A stretch of 39,748 nucleotides of DNA from an uncultured Gammaproteobacteria bacterium (GCA_913050035.1 CAJXAC010000017.1:1-39748), one strand, 5' to 3'; shown: positions 25,478-33,932, counted from the first letter of the stretch. Notes: generated from the sequence alone by a model not told the origin. Translations and numbers: made by a program.

Positions 25478-26887
25478 ATGGCACAACCTTTTCCCAACCA
25501 TCCCAATCTCAGCGGTGGCTTTGCGCCGATACAGATGGAGTGCGATGTCCATGATTTGGTAGTGGTCGGCGATGTGCCGCAAGATTTGCATGGCAGTTTC
25601 TACCGCAACGGGCCGAACCCGCAATTTGCCCCGCGTGGTTCTTATCATTGGTTTGCCGGTGACGGCATGGTTCATGCGTTCCACATTGAAGACGGCTGCG
25701 TGAGCTATAGAAATCGTTGGGTGCGCACGCAGAAGTGGCAGCTTGAACGACAGGCAGGTCGAGCGCTGTTTGATCCATTTAATCCTATGGATCAGGATCC
25801 AAGCGTTATTGGTCTAGAGACCGATGGTGTTGCCAACACCAATATCATCTGGCATGGGGGCAAGCTGTTAGCGCTTGAGGAAGGCCATGCGCCTTTTGAG
25901 CTCGATCCTATTTCATTAGCGTCTGTGGGTTCCCACGACTACGCGGGCAAGTTGCAAGGCCCCATGACGGCGCACCCTAAGGTCGATCACGAAACCGGCG
26001 AAATGCTGTTCTTCGGCTACAACGCCAAAGGCGGAATTTCCGAACATATGACGTTCAATGTGGTCGACAAAGACGGTCAATTGTTGCGCAGCGAGTCGTT
26101 TAGAGCGCCCTATGCGGCGATGGTGCATGACTTTATGATCACTAAAGACTATGTCTTGTTCCCGATCATGCCACTCACCGGATCCCTAGAGCGCGCCATG
26201 GCGGGCGGCCCAGCCTATGCCTGGGAGCCCGAGAAGGCGACCCATATAGGGGTTATGCCGCGGCAGGGCAGCGTTGCCGACATGCGTTGGTTCGTCGGTG
26301 ATGCGTGTTATGTATTTCACCCCATGAATGCCCACAGTGACGGCAATAAAATCATTTGTGATGTTTGCGAATACCCCCAGGCGCCACTTTTTCCGCTCGC
26401 GGATGGCTCGCCGGGTGATCCTAAGCAGGCCTTGGCGAAGTTAGTTCGTTGGACTTTCGACTTAGATGCCAGTACCGACGATTTCAGCCGTGAGCAATTA
26501 CACGATGTGGTGTGCGAATTTCCGCGCTTGGATGAGCGTCGCAACGGTTTGAGCTACAGGTACGGTTACTTTTCGGCTGATTCTAAGCCCGCTTCCAAGG
26601 TTGGTGGTTTTAACCAGATTGCGCGTGTCGATCATCATACCGGTAGCATCGAATCTTATGATGTGGGTATCGGTTGCGCGGTCAGTGAACCTATATTCGT
26701 ACCGAAAACTGAGTCCGCTGCAGAAGGCGACGGCTACGTTTTGGCCTACGTATTCGATGCAAATAGACAGGCCAGCAGTCTGTTAATACTGGATGCGCAA
26801 AACGTCGGCGCGGGTCCGCTTGCGACTGCCTATTTGGATCATCGGATACCTTTTGGGTTTCATGGCAATTGGCGCCAGGGACAATAA
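25478..26887 (+). CDS. Carotenoid oxygenase family (CCD/lignostilbene dioxygenase-like)
   Basis: Non-heme iron dioxygenase of the carotenoid oxygenase family, which cleaves C=C bonds in carotenoids, apocarotenoids or stilbenes. ATG 25478 (469 residues) is chosen because AGGAG lies upstream. The seven-bladed propeller pattern starts with DLHGSFYRNGPNPQF and GDGMVHAFHI. Four iron-binding histidines are likely in TAHPKVD, VHDFMIT, HPMNAHSDG and the terminal GFHGNW. SYRNRWVRTQKW contains a lysine reminiscent of lignostilbene dioxygenases, but I cannot decide the substrate by eye. No carotenoid biosynthesis gene is in the window, which mildly favours a catabolic role. It is convergent with modC, 16 bases away. 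Confidence 0.91.
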   Translation: MAQPFPNHPNLSGGFAPIQMECDVHDLVVVGDVPQDLHGSFYRNGPNPQFAPRGSYHWFAGDGMVHAFHIEDGCVSYRNRWVRTQKWQLERQAGRALFDPFNPMDQDPSVIGLETDGVANTNIIWHGGKLLALEEGHAPFELDPISLASVGSHDYAGKLQGPMTAHPKVDHETGEMLFFGYNAKGGISEHMTFNVVDKDGQLLRSESFRAPYAAMVHDFMITKDYVLFPIMPLTGSLERAMAGGPAYAWEPEKATHIGVMPRQGSVADMRWFVGDACYVFHPMNAHSDGNKIICDVCEYPQAPLFPLADGSPGDPKQALAKLVRWTFDLDASTDDFSREQLHDVVCEFPRLDERRNGLSYRYGYFSADSKPASKVGGFNQIARVDHHTGSIESYDVGIGCAVSEPIFVPKTESAAEGDGYVLAYVFDANRQASSLLILDAQNVGAGPLATAYLDHRIPFGFHGNWRQGQ

Positions 26888-26903
26888 ACGAAAGTGCCGA
26901 AGC

Positions 26904-27965
26904 CTAAGCTAGTGCGACGCTCTTAATTAGCGCAAAAACAGCCATACCCTCCTGCAGTGATAGGGCATCGGTCGCATGGCGGGTGACTTGGGCAAACAAT
27001 AGCTGGTCGGCGACTCTGATTCCGACCCTAACGCGGTTGTCGGCGTCAGGTCGCAGCGATTCCACAATGCCGGGTAAACTGTTGCGGATACTCATCCCCT
27101 GGGGTTGGATGGTCGCCACCGCAACATCCCGGGCCGGCAAGAACAGGCGTAGGCGCGTGCCGGCAGCAAATTGATCTTGCATCGGCACGAATAGAGTATG
27201 CCCGGCTAACGCCAATTTTGTCAGGGAGTAAGCAGGTTCGTGACTGCTGATAATAGCTTCTATAACGGCTCCCATGGGTGTGCCGTTACTGGCGTCCGAA
27301 CTCTGGTTCAGTCGTTGAGTAACCGCGACAGTGCTGCCTTGGTCCGTCACTTTCCCCGACGCCATAACCAGCATGTGGTCGCAGAGACGGGCAACTTCCT
27401 CTATATCGTGACTGACATAAAGGGTTGGTAATTTGAATTGTCGGGTCAATGTAGCAAGGTAGCCGAGAACCTCCCTTTTACTGTGCTGATCTAGGCCATT
27501 TAACGGCTCATCCATCATCAGCAGTTTCGGTTGATTCAATAAGGTGCGAGCAATAGCAACACGCTTCGCTTCGCCGCCAGATAAATCGGTAACAGCGCGT
27601 GACAGCAATGCTCGCACGCCTAATGTATCGATGACTTCCGCATAATTGATGTTACCTGCGGGAGCTCGGTCCATGGCAAAGGCTAGGTTGTCGGCGACAT
27701 TGAGGTGCGGAAACAGTCGATTGTCCTGAAATACTAGTCCCGCCGAGCGCTTGTGGGGTGGCAAAGTCATTGCATCAGTCTGCCAGTATTGATCCTGGAA
27801 GCGAATCTGTCCTTGGGCCGGCACTAGGCCGGCAAGGGCTTTAAGCAAGGTCGTTTTGCCACAGCCGCTGGGTCCGAATAACGCACACACATCGGTATTG
27901 TTCAGCTTGATGTCTACATTGAGCTGAAAGCTACCCTGACGGTGTTGTAGTGTTGCTTCGAGCAT
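26904..27965 (-). CDS. modC: Molybdate ABC transporter ATP-binding protein ModC
   Basis: ATPase of the molybdate (possibly tungstate) importer, on the inner face of the membrane. From ATG 27965 (353 residues): Walker A GPSGCGKT at 31-38, Q-loop VFQDNRLFPHLNV, signature LSGGEAKRVAIARTLL, Walker B KLLMMDEPLNGLD and switch His in LYVSHDIEE. A C-terminal TOBE/MOP-like domain (about residues 285-353, RLFLPARDVAVATIQPQGMSIRNSLPG...) is diagnostic for ModC. The start overlaps the modB stop as TGATG, showing tight coupling. A GTG at 28013 inside modB is a longer but unlikely start. Confidence 0.92.
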   Translation of the reverse strand: MLEATLQHRQGSFQLNVDIKLNNTDVCALFGPSGCGKTTLLKALAGLVPAQGQIRFQDQYWQTDAMTLPPHKRSAGLVFQDNRLFPHLNVADNLAFAMDRAPAGNINYAEVIDTLGVRALLSRAVTDLSGGEAKRVAIARTLLNQPKLLMMDEPLNGLDQHSKREVLGYLATLTRQFKLPTLYVSHDIEEVARLCDHMLVMASGKVTDQGSTVAVTQRLNQSSDASNGTPMGAVIEAIISSHEPAYSLTKLALAGHTLFVPMQDQFAAGTRLRLFLPARDVAVATIQPQGMSIRNSLPGIVESLRPDADNRVRVGIRVADQLLFAQVTRHATDALSLQEGMAVFALIKSVALA

Positions 27966-28636
27966 CAGTTCAGCCGGAATGCTGACCGGCCATTGACCAG
28001 ATAAACTGTGCACAAGGCGATGAAAGATAAGATAAGCAAGCCGCCGGATAGAATATGGGCTTGGGCATAGTTGAGCGTTTCCACCTGTTCATATATGGCA
28101 ATTGAGATCATTCTGGTCTCGCCTGGAATGTTGCCGCCGACCATCAGAATGATTCCGAATTCGCCGATCGTGTGGGCAAAACTGAGGACGCAGGCGGTGA
28201 TAAAGCCACGTTTGCTCAGCGGTAGCACCAGCTTGCGAAAAATGTGAGAAGGTGTTGCTCCGAGTGTGGCTGCGGCTTCGCGCAGACGTTCGTCCACCGC
28301 GGTAAAGGCACTAACCAAGGGTTGCACCATAAACGGTAGGGAGTAAAGCATCGACGCCAACACCAGGCCGGAAAACGAAAAAGCTAAGGTCGAGCCGGTG
28401 AGTGTGAACCAAAAGCCGCCCAGCCAACTGTTGGGGCTGAACAGCAGTAGCAGATAAAAACCGATAACCGTAGGTGGCATAACCAGTGGCATGGCTGTGA
28501 GCGCTTCGACAATTGGCCGCGCGGGGTTGCTGCTACGGGCCAGCCACCAGGCCAGAGGTGTGCCCACAAGAAGCAGTAATGCGGTTGTGGTGCTGGCCAG
28601 TTGTAATGTCAGCCAGACGGCATTGAGCTCAGTCAA
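27965..28636 (-). CDS. modB: Molybdate ABC transporter permease ModB
   Basis: Inner-membrane permease of the molybdate importer, 223 residues with five to six hydrophobic segments. Seen: an N-terminal VWLTLQLASTTTALLLLVGTPLAWWLA segment, the TAMPLVMPPTVIGFYLLLLF stretch typical of ModB, and the EAA loop EAAATLGATPSHIFRKLVLP that contacts ModC. The start is TTG 28636, with AGGGA about ten bases upstream. The usual first gene of the operon, modA, is not here: the upstream neighbour is the methyltransferase-like gene, separated by a terminator at 28702-28722. Confidence 0.92.
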   Translation of the reverse strand: MTELNAVWLTLQLASTTTALLLLVGTPLAWWLARSSNPARPIVEALTAMPLVMPPTVIGFYLLLLFSPNSWLGGFWFTLTGSTLAFSFSGLVLASMLYSLPFMVQPLVSAFTAVDERLREAAATLGATPSHIFRKLVLPLSKRGFITACVLSFAHTIGEFGIILMVGGNIPGETRMISIAIYEQVETLNYAQAHILSGGLLILSFIALCTVYLVNGRSAFRLN

Positions 28637-28701
28637 TTTGTTCTATCCCTGCGCTCTGGTCGAATGGCGTCTTTAGAAAGTTCAAGATTGGGTCAAAGGA
28701 A

Positions 28702-28722
28702 GGGGCGGTTACCAACCGCCCC
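28702..28722 (-). terminator. Intrinsic terminator after methyltransferase-like gene
   Basis: GGGGCGGTT (28702-28710) and AACCGCCCC (28714-28722) form a perfect 9-bp stem with a 3-base loop, followed on the minus strand by the T-rich TTCCTTTG. It lies 13 bases beyond the methyltransferase-like stop and 66 bases before modB, so it probably separates the two transcripts. Confidence 0.7.
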
Positions 28723-28734
28723 AGATCGACACGC

Positions 28735-29679
28735 TCAAATCGTGGGTTTGACGAACTTGAGGGTCATACGATTGGATTCGCCAATGGCCCGCATTGCTGC
28801 TGCTCTTGCTTCGTCATCCTTACTGCCAGCCAGAGTTGGCGGTAAGCGCCAAACCACATCATCGGCACCCGGAAGATCGCGAGGGTTAGCGTTAATGTCG
28901 CTAGCAGCAACGTATTCAAAGCCGGCAGCCTGCATTTGTTCTATGACAAAGGCTTGTTTCAGATAGCCTTTAGAGCCGTTTGCCCAGGCATCGTCGGCAT
29001 CACTGGGTGCGGCATGCTGAACGATACCTACTATGCCGCCGGGCTTAAGCACCTCAAAAGTGTCTTGCAGAGCGCGGCTCATAAAGCCGTGTTCCTCTTC
29101 GAACCTGGCGAGATTGTGTAATGCACGGATCAGCAATACCGCATCCGCGGTGCCTTTCTTGCTGTCTGTCAGGTCGCCCATGACAAAGCCGGATACCTTG
29201 GCGGCATTGCCTTCTACCCAAGTTTGCGCGGTCGCTGGCCAATCTGTGGACCAATTCGCCAGCTTGGCTAAGCGCTCGTCGTCGTAACCGAATAACTTAT
29301 ACATGCCGGTCGGGTAGTTGGCGCCAACAAGCTCGCCCTCATTGCCCAGATAAGGAATGAGCAACTTGCTGTACCAGCCACCGCCTGGCAGTGCCTCGAC
29401 CACAGTCATGCCCGGTTGAATACCGAAAAATTCCAACGTCTGTTGTGGATTGCGCGATGGATAGCGGGCGATCACCGCCTCGGGCTGTGCGGCGAGAATA
29501 CTGGCCAGATCAGATGACGTTGGCGCAGCTGGGCTCGACTCGTTCGTTGCAGCCATGCCCTCCATAGGCGCTGCACTTTGAGTGGGTTCTGAGTTTGCGG
29601 TTTGGTTACTGCCATCACAGCCGGTGAGGCCGACTGCAGCAATTATGCTCGTGATTAACGCGATCAGTGACTTTTTCAT
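28735..29679 (-). CDS. Lipoprotein with class I methyltransferase-like domain
   Basis: The N-terminus is a clear lipoprotein signal ending LTGC, with Cys21 as lipidation site, followed by a Ser/Ala/Pro-rich linker to about residue 55. The rest looks like a Rossmann-fold SAM methyltransferase of the exported COG4798 kind: TVVEALPGGGWYSKLLIPYL as motif I in a modified form, GDLTDSKKGTADAVLLIRALHNL as the motif II/IV region, and LKPGGIVGIVQH as the following strand. SAM is not expected in the periplasm, so enzyme activity in that location is doubtful and the fold may serve another role. AGAGG precedes ATG 29679. An operator-like palindrome lies 73 bases upstream of the start. Confidence 0.85.
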   Translation of the reverse strand: MKKSLIALITSIIAAVGLTGCDGSNQTANSEPTQSAAPMEGMAATNESSPAAPTSSDLASILAAQPEAVIARYPSRNPQQTLEFFGIQPGMTVVEALPGGGWYSKLLIPYLGNEGELVGANYPTGMYKLFGYDDERLAKLANWSTDWPATAQTWVEGNAAKVSGFVMGDLTDSKKGTADAVLLIRALHNLARFEEEHGFMSRALQDTFEVLKPGGIVGIVQHAAPSDADDAWANGSKGYLKQAFVIEQMQAAGFEYVAASDINANPRDLPGADDVVWRLPPTLAGSKDDEARAAAMRAIGESNRMTLKFVKPTI

Positions 29680-29751
29680 GACGTTACCTCTAGGTTAAGG
29701 TGGCCTCGAAGAATTCAGAAGCCGACAAACAAATTTGCATCCGTTGCTAAG

Positions 29752-29771
29752 TCGCAAATACTACTTTGCGA
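29752..29771. promoter_or_regulatory. Palindrome upstream of methyltransferase-like gene
   Basis: TCGCAAA (29752-29758) and TTTGCGA (29765-29771) form a perfect 7-base inverted repeat with a 6-base spacer, between the aminotransferase stop and the methyltransferase-like start. A short stem ACAACC/GGTTGT at 29784-29798 lies next to it, without a T-run. Operator or weak terminator are both possible. Confidence 0.35.
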
Positions 29772-29805
29772 TGTTGTCTGCCCACAACCGCCGGTTGTCG
29801 CGCGG

Positions 29806-31125
29806 TTATGCAGTTTCTTCTATGGCCTCGGCTACTATAGTGGCCATATTCTGAATTTGCTCGGGGGCTGCGATAAAGGGCGGTGCAAATTGCAATGTAT
29901 CGCCACCCCAGCGGACATACAGGCCTTTTTCCCAGCAGCGCAGGCCAACCTCAAAAGGTCGGACAATAGGATCACCGTCGCGCGGTGCGAGCTGCAGTGC
30001 CCCGGCCAGCCCGAAATTACGAATATCAGTGATGTGCTTGTTGCCTCTAAGCCCGTGTAGTGAGTCCTCAAGTACGGGTGCCAATGCATTAGAGCGCGCA
30101 ACCATGTCGTCTTCTTGCAATATATCCAATGCAGCCAACGCTGCAGCACACGCTACCGGGTGTGCCGAATAGGTGTAGCCGTGGGGCAATTCGATCATAT
30201 GTTCAGCCTGTTCGACGGCCATAAACGCGTCGTACAACACGCTGGAACTGATCACTGCGCCCATTGGTATCGCGCCGTTGGTCAAACCTTTGGCGACATT
30301 CAAAATATCTGGGGTCACACCGAAGGTTTGTGCGGCGAAAGTAGCGCCCATGCGCGCAAAGCCTGTGATCACCTCGTCAAAGATCAGCAATATATTGTGC
30401 TCGTTGCAAATTTGTCGCAGCCGTTGCAGATAGTTTTGCGGTGGCACGATGACACCGGCAGATCCGGAAACAGGTTCGATAATCACGGCCGCGATTGTTG
30501 ATGCGTCGTGCAAGAGGATAAGTTGTTCAAGATGGTTAGCGAGTTCCTCGCCGTGTTCGGCTTGTCCTCGGGTAAATGCATACTCGGGTTGTAAGGTGTG
30601 GGGGAGATGGTCGGCATCACCTAGCTGACCGAAAAGTTTGCGATTGGCTCCGATACCACCGAGGCTAGTGCCAGCGAAATTGACCCCGTGATACCCCTTG
30701 ATGCGGCCAATAAACCGGGTTTTGCTGGGTTGTCCTTGAATGCGCCAGTAGGCTCGCGCTAGTTTCAAGGCGGTATCAGCGCACTCGGAACCAGAGTTTG
30801 TGAACAGCACATGGTTGAGGTCACCCGGTGCAAGATCACTTAAGCGCTCAGCCAAACGCGTGGCACCCGGGTGTGTGTATTGAAATGCGGGTGCGTAATC
30901 CAGCGTGGCTAATTGTTCGCTGACCGCTGCTGTAATTTCCGCGCGATTATGCCCGTAGCCACTGCACCAAAGCCCAGAGAGCGAGTCGAAGACTTCACGC
31001 TTGTCCTGACTGATATAATGGCAGTCTCGAGCCTCAACGACCACGCGTGGGTCTTTATGAAATTGCCGATTGGCGGTAAAAGGCAGCCAATGAGCGGTAG
31101 TGGAGCTAAGGTTCTCGCCAGTCAT
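29806..31125 (-). CDS. Class III (omega-amino acid) aminotransferase
   Basis: PLP-dependent class III aminotransferase of 439 residues, similar to beta-alanine/omega-amino acid:pyruvate transaminases. Lys279 in NVAKGLTNG is the Schiff-base lysine, Asp250 in LLIFDEVITGFARMG holds the pyridine nitrogen, and FTNSGSECADTALKLARAYW, GYHGVNFAGTSLGG and YTYSAHPVACAAAL complete the pattern. The N-terminal HWLPFTANRQFHKDPRVVVEA and DSLSGLWCSGYGHNR are typical of the omega-amino acid:pyruvate group. AGGAG precedes ATG 31125. The GST gene ends 45 bases upstream on the same strand, so they may be co-transcribed. The amine substrate is not known. Confidence 0.91.
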   Translation of the reverse strand: MTGENLSSTTAHWLPFTANRQFHKDPRVVVEARDCHYISQDKREVFDSLSGLWCSGYGHNRAEITAAVSEQLATLDYAPAFQYTHPGATRLAERLSDLAPGDLNHVLFTNSGSECADTALKLARAYWRIQGQPSKTRFIGRIKGYHGVNFAGTSLGGIGANRKLFGQLGDADHLPHTLQPEYAFTRGQAEHGEELANHLEQLILLHDASTIAAVIIEPVSGSAGVIVPPQNYLQRLRQICNEHNILLIFDEVITGFARMGATFAAQTFGVTPDILNVAKGLTNGAIPMGAVISSSVLYDAFMAVEQAEHMIELPHGYTYSAHPVACAAALAALDILQEDDMVARSNALAPVLEDSLHGLRGNKHITDIRNFGLAGALQLAPRDGDPIVRPFEVGLRCWEKGLYVRWGGDTLQFAPPFIAAPEQIQNMATIVAEAIEETA

Positions 31126-31170
31126 AATGGCTCCTCAAATGGTCGTATGATGATAACGTGCTACCAACCT

Positions 31171-31794
31171 TTAACCAGCGTTGCCGAAAGCGCTCTGGTA
31201 AGCGGGTCGTTGCTGTAATCTATCCCAGTACTCGGCCACCGCCGGCGGTGCAGCTTCAGGCAGAAATTTAAGGGTCAGCATAATAGTGTAGCCGAGCATG
31301 ATGTCTGCAGCACTGAACGTGTTACCGACGATATAGTCCCGCTTTTGAAGAACATCGTTAACTGCTGTTACGCACAATCTAGCGCGATTGCGCATCTCCT
31401 CAATCGCTGCTTCGCTCGTCTGCTCACCTGGGAACTCGCGCAGGTGATTAACAATCTCGCCTAGTGGTCTGGCGAATGTGGCCTCGGCAAACCAGCTCCA
31501 CTGCAGATACAAGGCGTGATCTGGAGTGCCGGGTTGTGGCTGTAGTTGACCCTTACCGTAGCGGTCGAGTAGGTACTGAACCATGGCTCCAGATTCGAAA
31601 ATAGTGAGATCAGGGGACTCGCTATCAACCATTACAGGCACTTTTCCGACAGGATTCATACGACGCCATTCCGGGCTACTGCGGTAGCTGGCGCTGAAAT
31701 CCACATCGATGACTCGATAGTCGAGGCCTAATTCTGCGCACAGCCATATGGGTCGCATGCCGCGAGTGCCTGGTACGTGATAGATCTCGATCAT
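31171..31794 (-). CDS. Glutathione S-transferase family protein
   Basis: Cytosolic-type glutathione transferase of 207 residues. The thioredoxin-like N-terminal domain reads MIEIYHVPGTRGMRPIWLCAELGLDY with MNPVGKVPVMVD and TIFESGAMVQYLLDRYG as the glutathione-binding segments. The helical domain has LYLQWSWFAEATFARPLGEI and TFSAADIMLGYTIMLTLKFLPEA. GGAG precedes ATG 31794 at good spacing. It is the third soluble GST in the window, besides yghU and the 20672 gene, and is too diverged from them to be a recent duplicate. It lies upstream of the aminotransferase on the same strand; a functional link is not evident. Confidence 0.9.
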   Translation of the reverse strand: MIEIYHVPGTRGMRPIWLCAELGLDYRVIDVDFSASYRSSPEWRRMNPVGKVPVMVDSESPDLTIFESGAMVQYLLDRYGKGQLQPQPGTPDHALYLQWSWFAEATFARPLGEIVNHLREFPGEQTSEAAIEEMRNRARLCVTAVNDVLQKRDYIVGNTFSAADIMLGYTIMLTLKFLPEAAPPAVAEYWDRLQQRPAYQSAFGNAG

Positions 31795-32178
31795 TTTGTG
31801 CTCCGGAAGTGGTTAGATGTTGCCTGCAGGAGCATAATTTATCGTTCTAAGAACAAGTACACTAGTGGCGCCGCGGATTACGTATTTTGGGAGGAGGCGT
31901 ATCACAACAAGCGCGCTGGGTTTTATAACGTTGATGGTGCAATGTTAATACGGTCTTCCGTGGGTTTGGGTGGCTGTTGAATTGGCAGCGCGACCTGCCT
32001 ACCCAAAGGTTATACAGTTGCAGCAGATGCTCGGACTTTGATAGAAACGTCTAAGCGGTGTCCGGCTTTTTTCAGCGCGGTGGATACTTAAGTTACCAAT
32101 GATAGAGAATTATGTTGCAGAGAGAACCCAAGTAAACGGCCCAACAGGCACAAGCAAACAACAAGCATAGGAGTGATA
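31795..32178. other. Intergenic region between divergent GST and isomerase genes
   Basis: In this 384-base gap I see no ORF with family features, no tRNA and no mobile-element remnant. The only symmetric element noted is GTTCTAAGAAC (31844-31854), an 11-base palindrome about 50 bases upstream of the GST start, which could be an operator. AGGAG at 32168-32172 serves the isomerase start. Confidence 0.5.
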
Positions 32179-32913
32179 ATGAGCGGCGAAATAATCCAGT
32201 TAGAACGCGAGGGAGATGTATTTACCCTCACCATGAACGCCGGCGAAAACCGCTGGAACACTACCTTTGTTCGGGCATTTGCTGCGGCGTTGGATGAGGT
32301 GGAAGCTTCTTCCGGGCCGGCAGCATTGGTTACCGCATCGGCAAGCGAAAAGTTTTTTTCCAATGGCCTGGATCTCGATTGGGTACAGGATCCAAGCGCC
32401 CATCCTGAAGCCGGCGATCGGCAGGCATTTGGCAAAGAATTTATGGCCTTGATGGGGCGCATCATAACGTTACCAGTGCCCACCGTATGTGCAGTGAATG
32501 GACATGCATTTGGCGCCGGATTTATGTCAGCGCTGTGCCACGATGTGCGCATGATGCGTGCAGACCGTGGATTTTTATGTGCTAACGAAATGCAACTAGG
32601 TATGCGCATACCGCAACCAGAACTGGCGCTATTTCGACACAAAATGTCCCTAAACGCATTTTTTGAAACGGTGCAGTTGGCAAAGCGCTGGGCAGCACCA
32701 GCCGCCCTAGAAGCGGGGATCGTGCAGCACATAGCGGATGTAGATGAATTGCTCGCAGCCGCCCAGGCGAAAGCTCAGGAGTTGGCGCCACTGGGTGCGA
32801 ATCGTGAGAATTATGGAGGCCAAAAAGAAACTTTGTATGGCGAAAATGCAGTCATAAACGGCGTTCACGGCCCTGGCTACATGCTGAAGAATCCGCAACA
32901 GTTCGGACACTAA
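32179..32913 (+). CDS. Enoyl-CoA isomerase-like protein (plant/peroxisomal ECI type)
   Basis: Crotonase superfamily, 244 residues from ATG 32179, with GGAG five bases upstream; GTG 32173 is a weaker start. The string VTASASEKFFSNGLDLDWVQ followed by PTVCAVNGHAFGAGFMSALCHDVRMMRADRGFLCANEMQLGMRIP is closest to the plant and fungal peroxisomal delta3,delta2-enoyl-CoA isomerases, as far as memory allows. The first hydratase glutamate is replaced by Phe; the Glu in NEMQLG matches the second. Isomerisation of unsaturated acyl-CoAs is likely but not certain. A hairpin terminator follows 12 bases after the stop. Confidence 0.86.
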   Translation: MSGEIIQLEREGDVFTLTMNAGENRWNTTFVRAFAAALDEVEASSGPAALVTASASEKFFSNGLDLDWVQDPSAHPEAGDRQAFGKEFMALMGRIITLPVPTVCAVNGHAFGAGFMSALCHDVRMMRADRGFLCANEMQLGMRIPQPELALFRHKMSLNAFFETVQLAKRWAAPAALEAGIVQHIADVDELLAAAQAKAQELAPLGANRENYGGQKETLYGENAVINGVHGPGYMLKNPQQFGH

Positions 32914-32925
32914 CCGATTGCAGAC

Positions 32926-32946
32926 GCGCCACCGTAGCGGTGGCGC
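32926..32946 (+). terminator. Hairpin terminator between convergent crotonase genes
   Basis: GCGCCACCG (32926-32934) and CGGTGGCGC (32938-32946) form a perfect 9-bp stem with a TAG loop, followed by TTGTTTC on the plus strand. It begins 12 bases after the isomerase stop, overlaps nothing coding, and may also serve the convergent gene ending at 32952. Confidence 0.7.
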
Positions 32947-32951
32947 TTGTT

Positions 32952-33782
32952 TCACCCCGCTGGTCGTTTGAGCAGATCCGCCAAGTCGTCTGGCACATCC
33001 TTGGTCGGACTCATTTGCCATTGCGGCGTTTCTTTGTTCAAGAATGCCTGCACGCCGACTTTGACGTCGGTTGTCTGTCCAAGCCAGTTGATGAATTTGC
33101 CCTCTGCTTCCATCAACTTCGGAATGTTCGCACCGAGGTTTTGCCACATCAGCGCTTTGGTGACCGCTACGGAAACGGGTGCGGTGTTGACGGCGATGTC
33201 TTGAGCAATTTCCATCGCGCGGTCCAGTAGCGTGTTGGCGTCGACCGCCTCACTAATTAGGCCCATATCGGCAGCTTCTTGGCCAGAAATTATGCGTCCG
33301 GTCATTAATAGATCAGCGGCGCGCGAGAAGCCCGCGACCTGGCTCACTGTCACATGCGATGCCAGTTCGGGCAGAATGCCGCGACGCACCATGGCAAAGC
33401 CGATTTTTGCGTTTGCCGTAGCAAGACGGATGTCTGCGAGCATGCTGTAGGTAATGCCCACCCCCACGGCGGCACCGTTGATTGCAGCGATCACGGGCTT
33501 GCGAACTTGATAGGGCCACATCGGAGGGCGCTGGATTTCGACTCTGTCGGTAAAACCCTCTTCGCCACCGGATAGGTCGGCGCCTGCACAAAATGCGCGG
33601 CCTGCACCGGTTACGATTACGGCGCGAATATCGTCATTTTCGTCGCACTCGTACATAGCGTCGCTGAGGTCGCGACTCATTACAGGTGTCCAAGTGTTCA
33701 TCTGGTCGGGTCGATTTAAGGTTACCAGAGCCACTTTTTCATGGACCTCGAATGTGATTTGCTGCAATCCGTCGATATTCAT
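32952..33782 (-). CDS. Enoyl-CoA hydratase/isomerase family protein
   Basis: Crotonase superfamily protein, 276 residues from ATG 33782 (AGGGG upstream; the open frame continues 34 codons further but without conserved sequence). Seen: VALVTLNRPDQMNTWTPVM, RAVIVTGAGRAFCAGADL and KPVIAAINGAAVGVGITYSMLADIRLA for CoA and oxyanion binding. The hydratase glutamates are not conserved. Instead the Glu in RRGILPELASHVTVSQV occupies the isomerase-type position, as in the large group of enoyl-CoA hydratase-related proteins of uncertain chemistry. It is convergent with the isomerase gene and divergent from the PhyH operon 150 bases away. Confidence 0.9.
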   Translation of the reverse strand: MNIDGLQQITFEVHEKVALVTLNRPDQMNTWTPVMSRDLSDAMYECDENDDIRAVIVTGAGRAFCAGADLSGGEEGFTDRVEIQRPPMWPYQVRKPVIAAINGAAVGVGITYSMLADIRLATANAKIGFAMVRRGILPELASHVTVSQVAGFSRAADLLMTGRIISGQEAADMGLISEAVDANTLLDRAMEIAQDIAVNTAPVSVAVTKALMWQNLGANIPKLMEAEGKFINWLGQTTDVKVGVQAFLNKETPQWQMSPTKDVPDDLADLLKRPAG

Positions 33783-33932
33783 GTCTTTTCCCCTGTTACA
33801 TCGTCTCAAGATTAACCAGCGTCCTAGCTGTGGATCAATAGACAGTTGCAGTTCATATTGCGAAACAACTATTGCTATCATCAAGCCAGAGGGATGTCAG
33901 GCCAGCAGGTTTGAATTGACGGAGGAGATAGC

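Noticed and set aside
31777-31980. 67-codon plus-strand frame in the gap upstream of the isomerase gene
   Set aside because: It has no ribosome-binding site, overlaps the GST start on the other strand, and its translation has no conserved features.
32088-32732. Minus-strand open frame of 214 codons
   Set aside because: It is antisense to the enoyl-CoA isomerase-like gene, with a Ser/Cys/Asn-rich translation and no recognisable domain.
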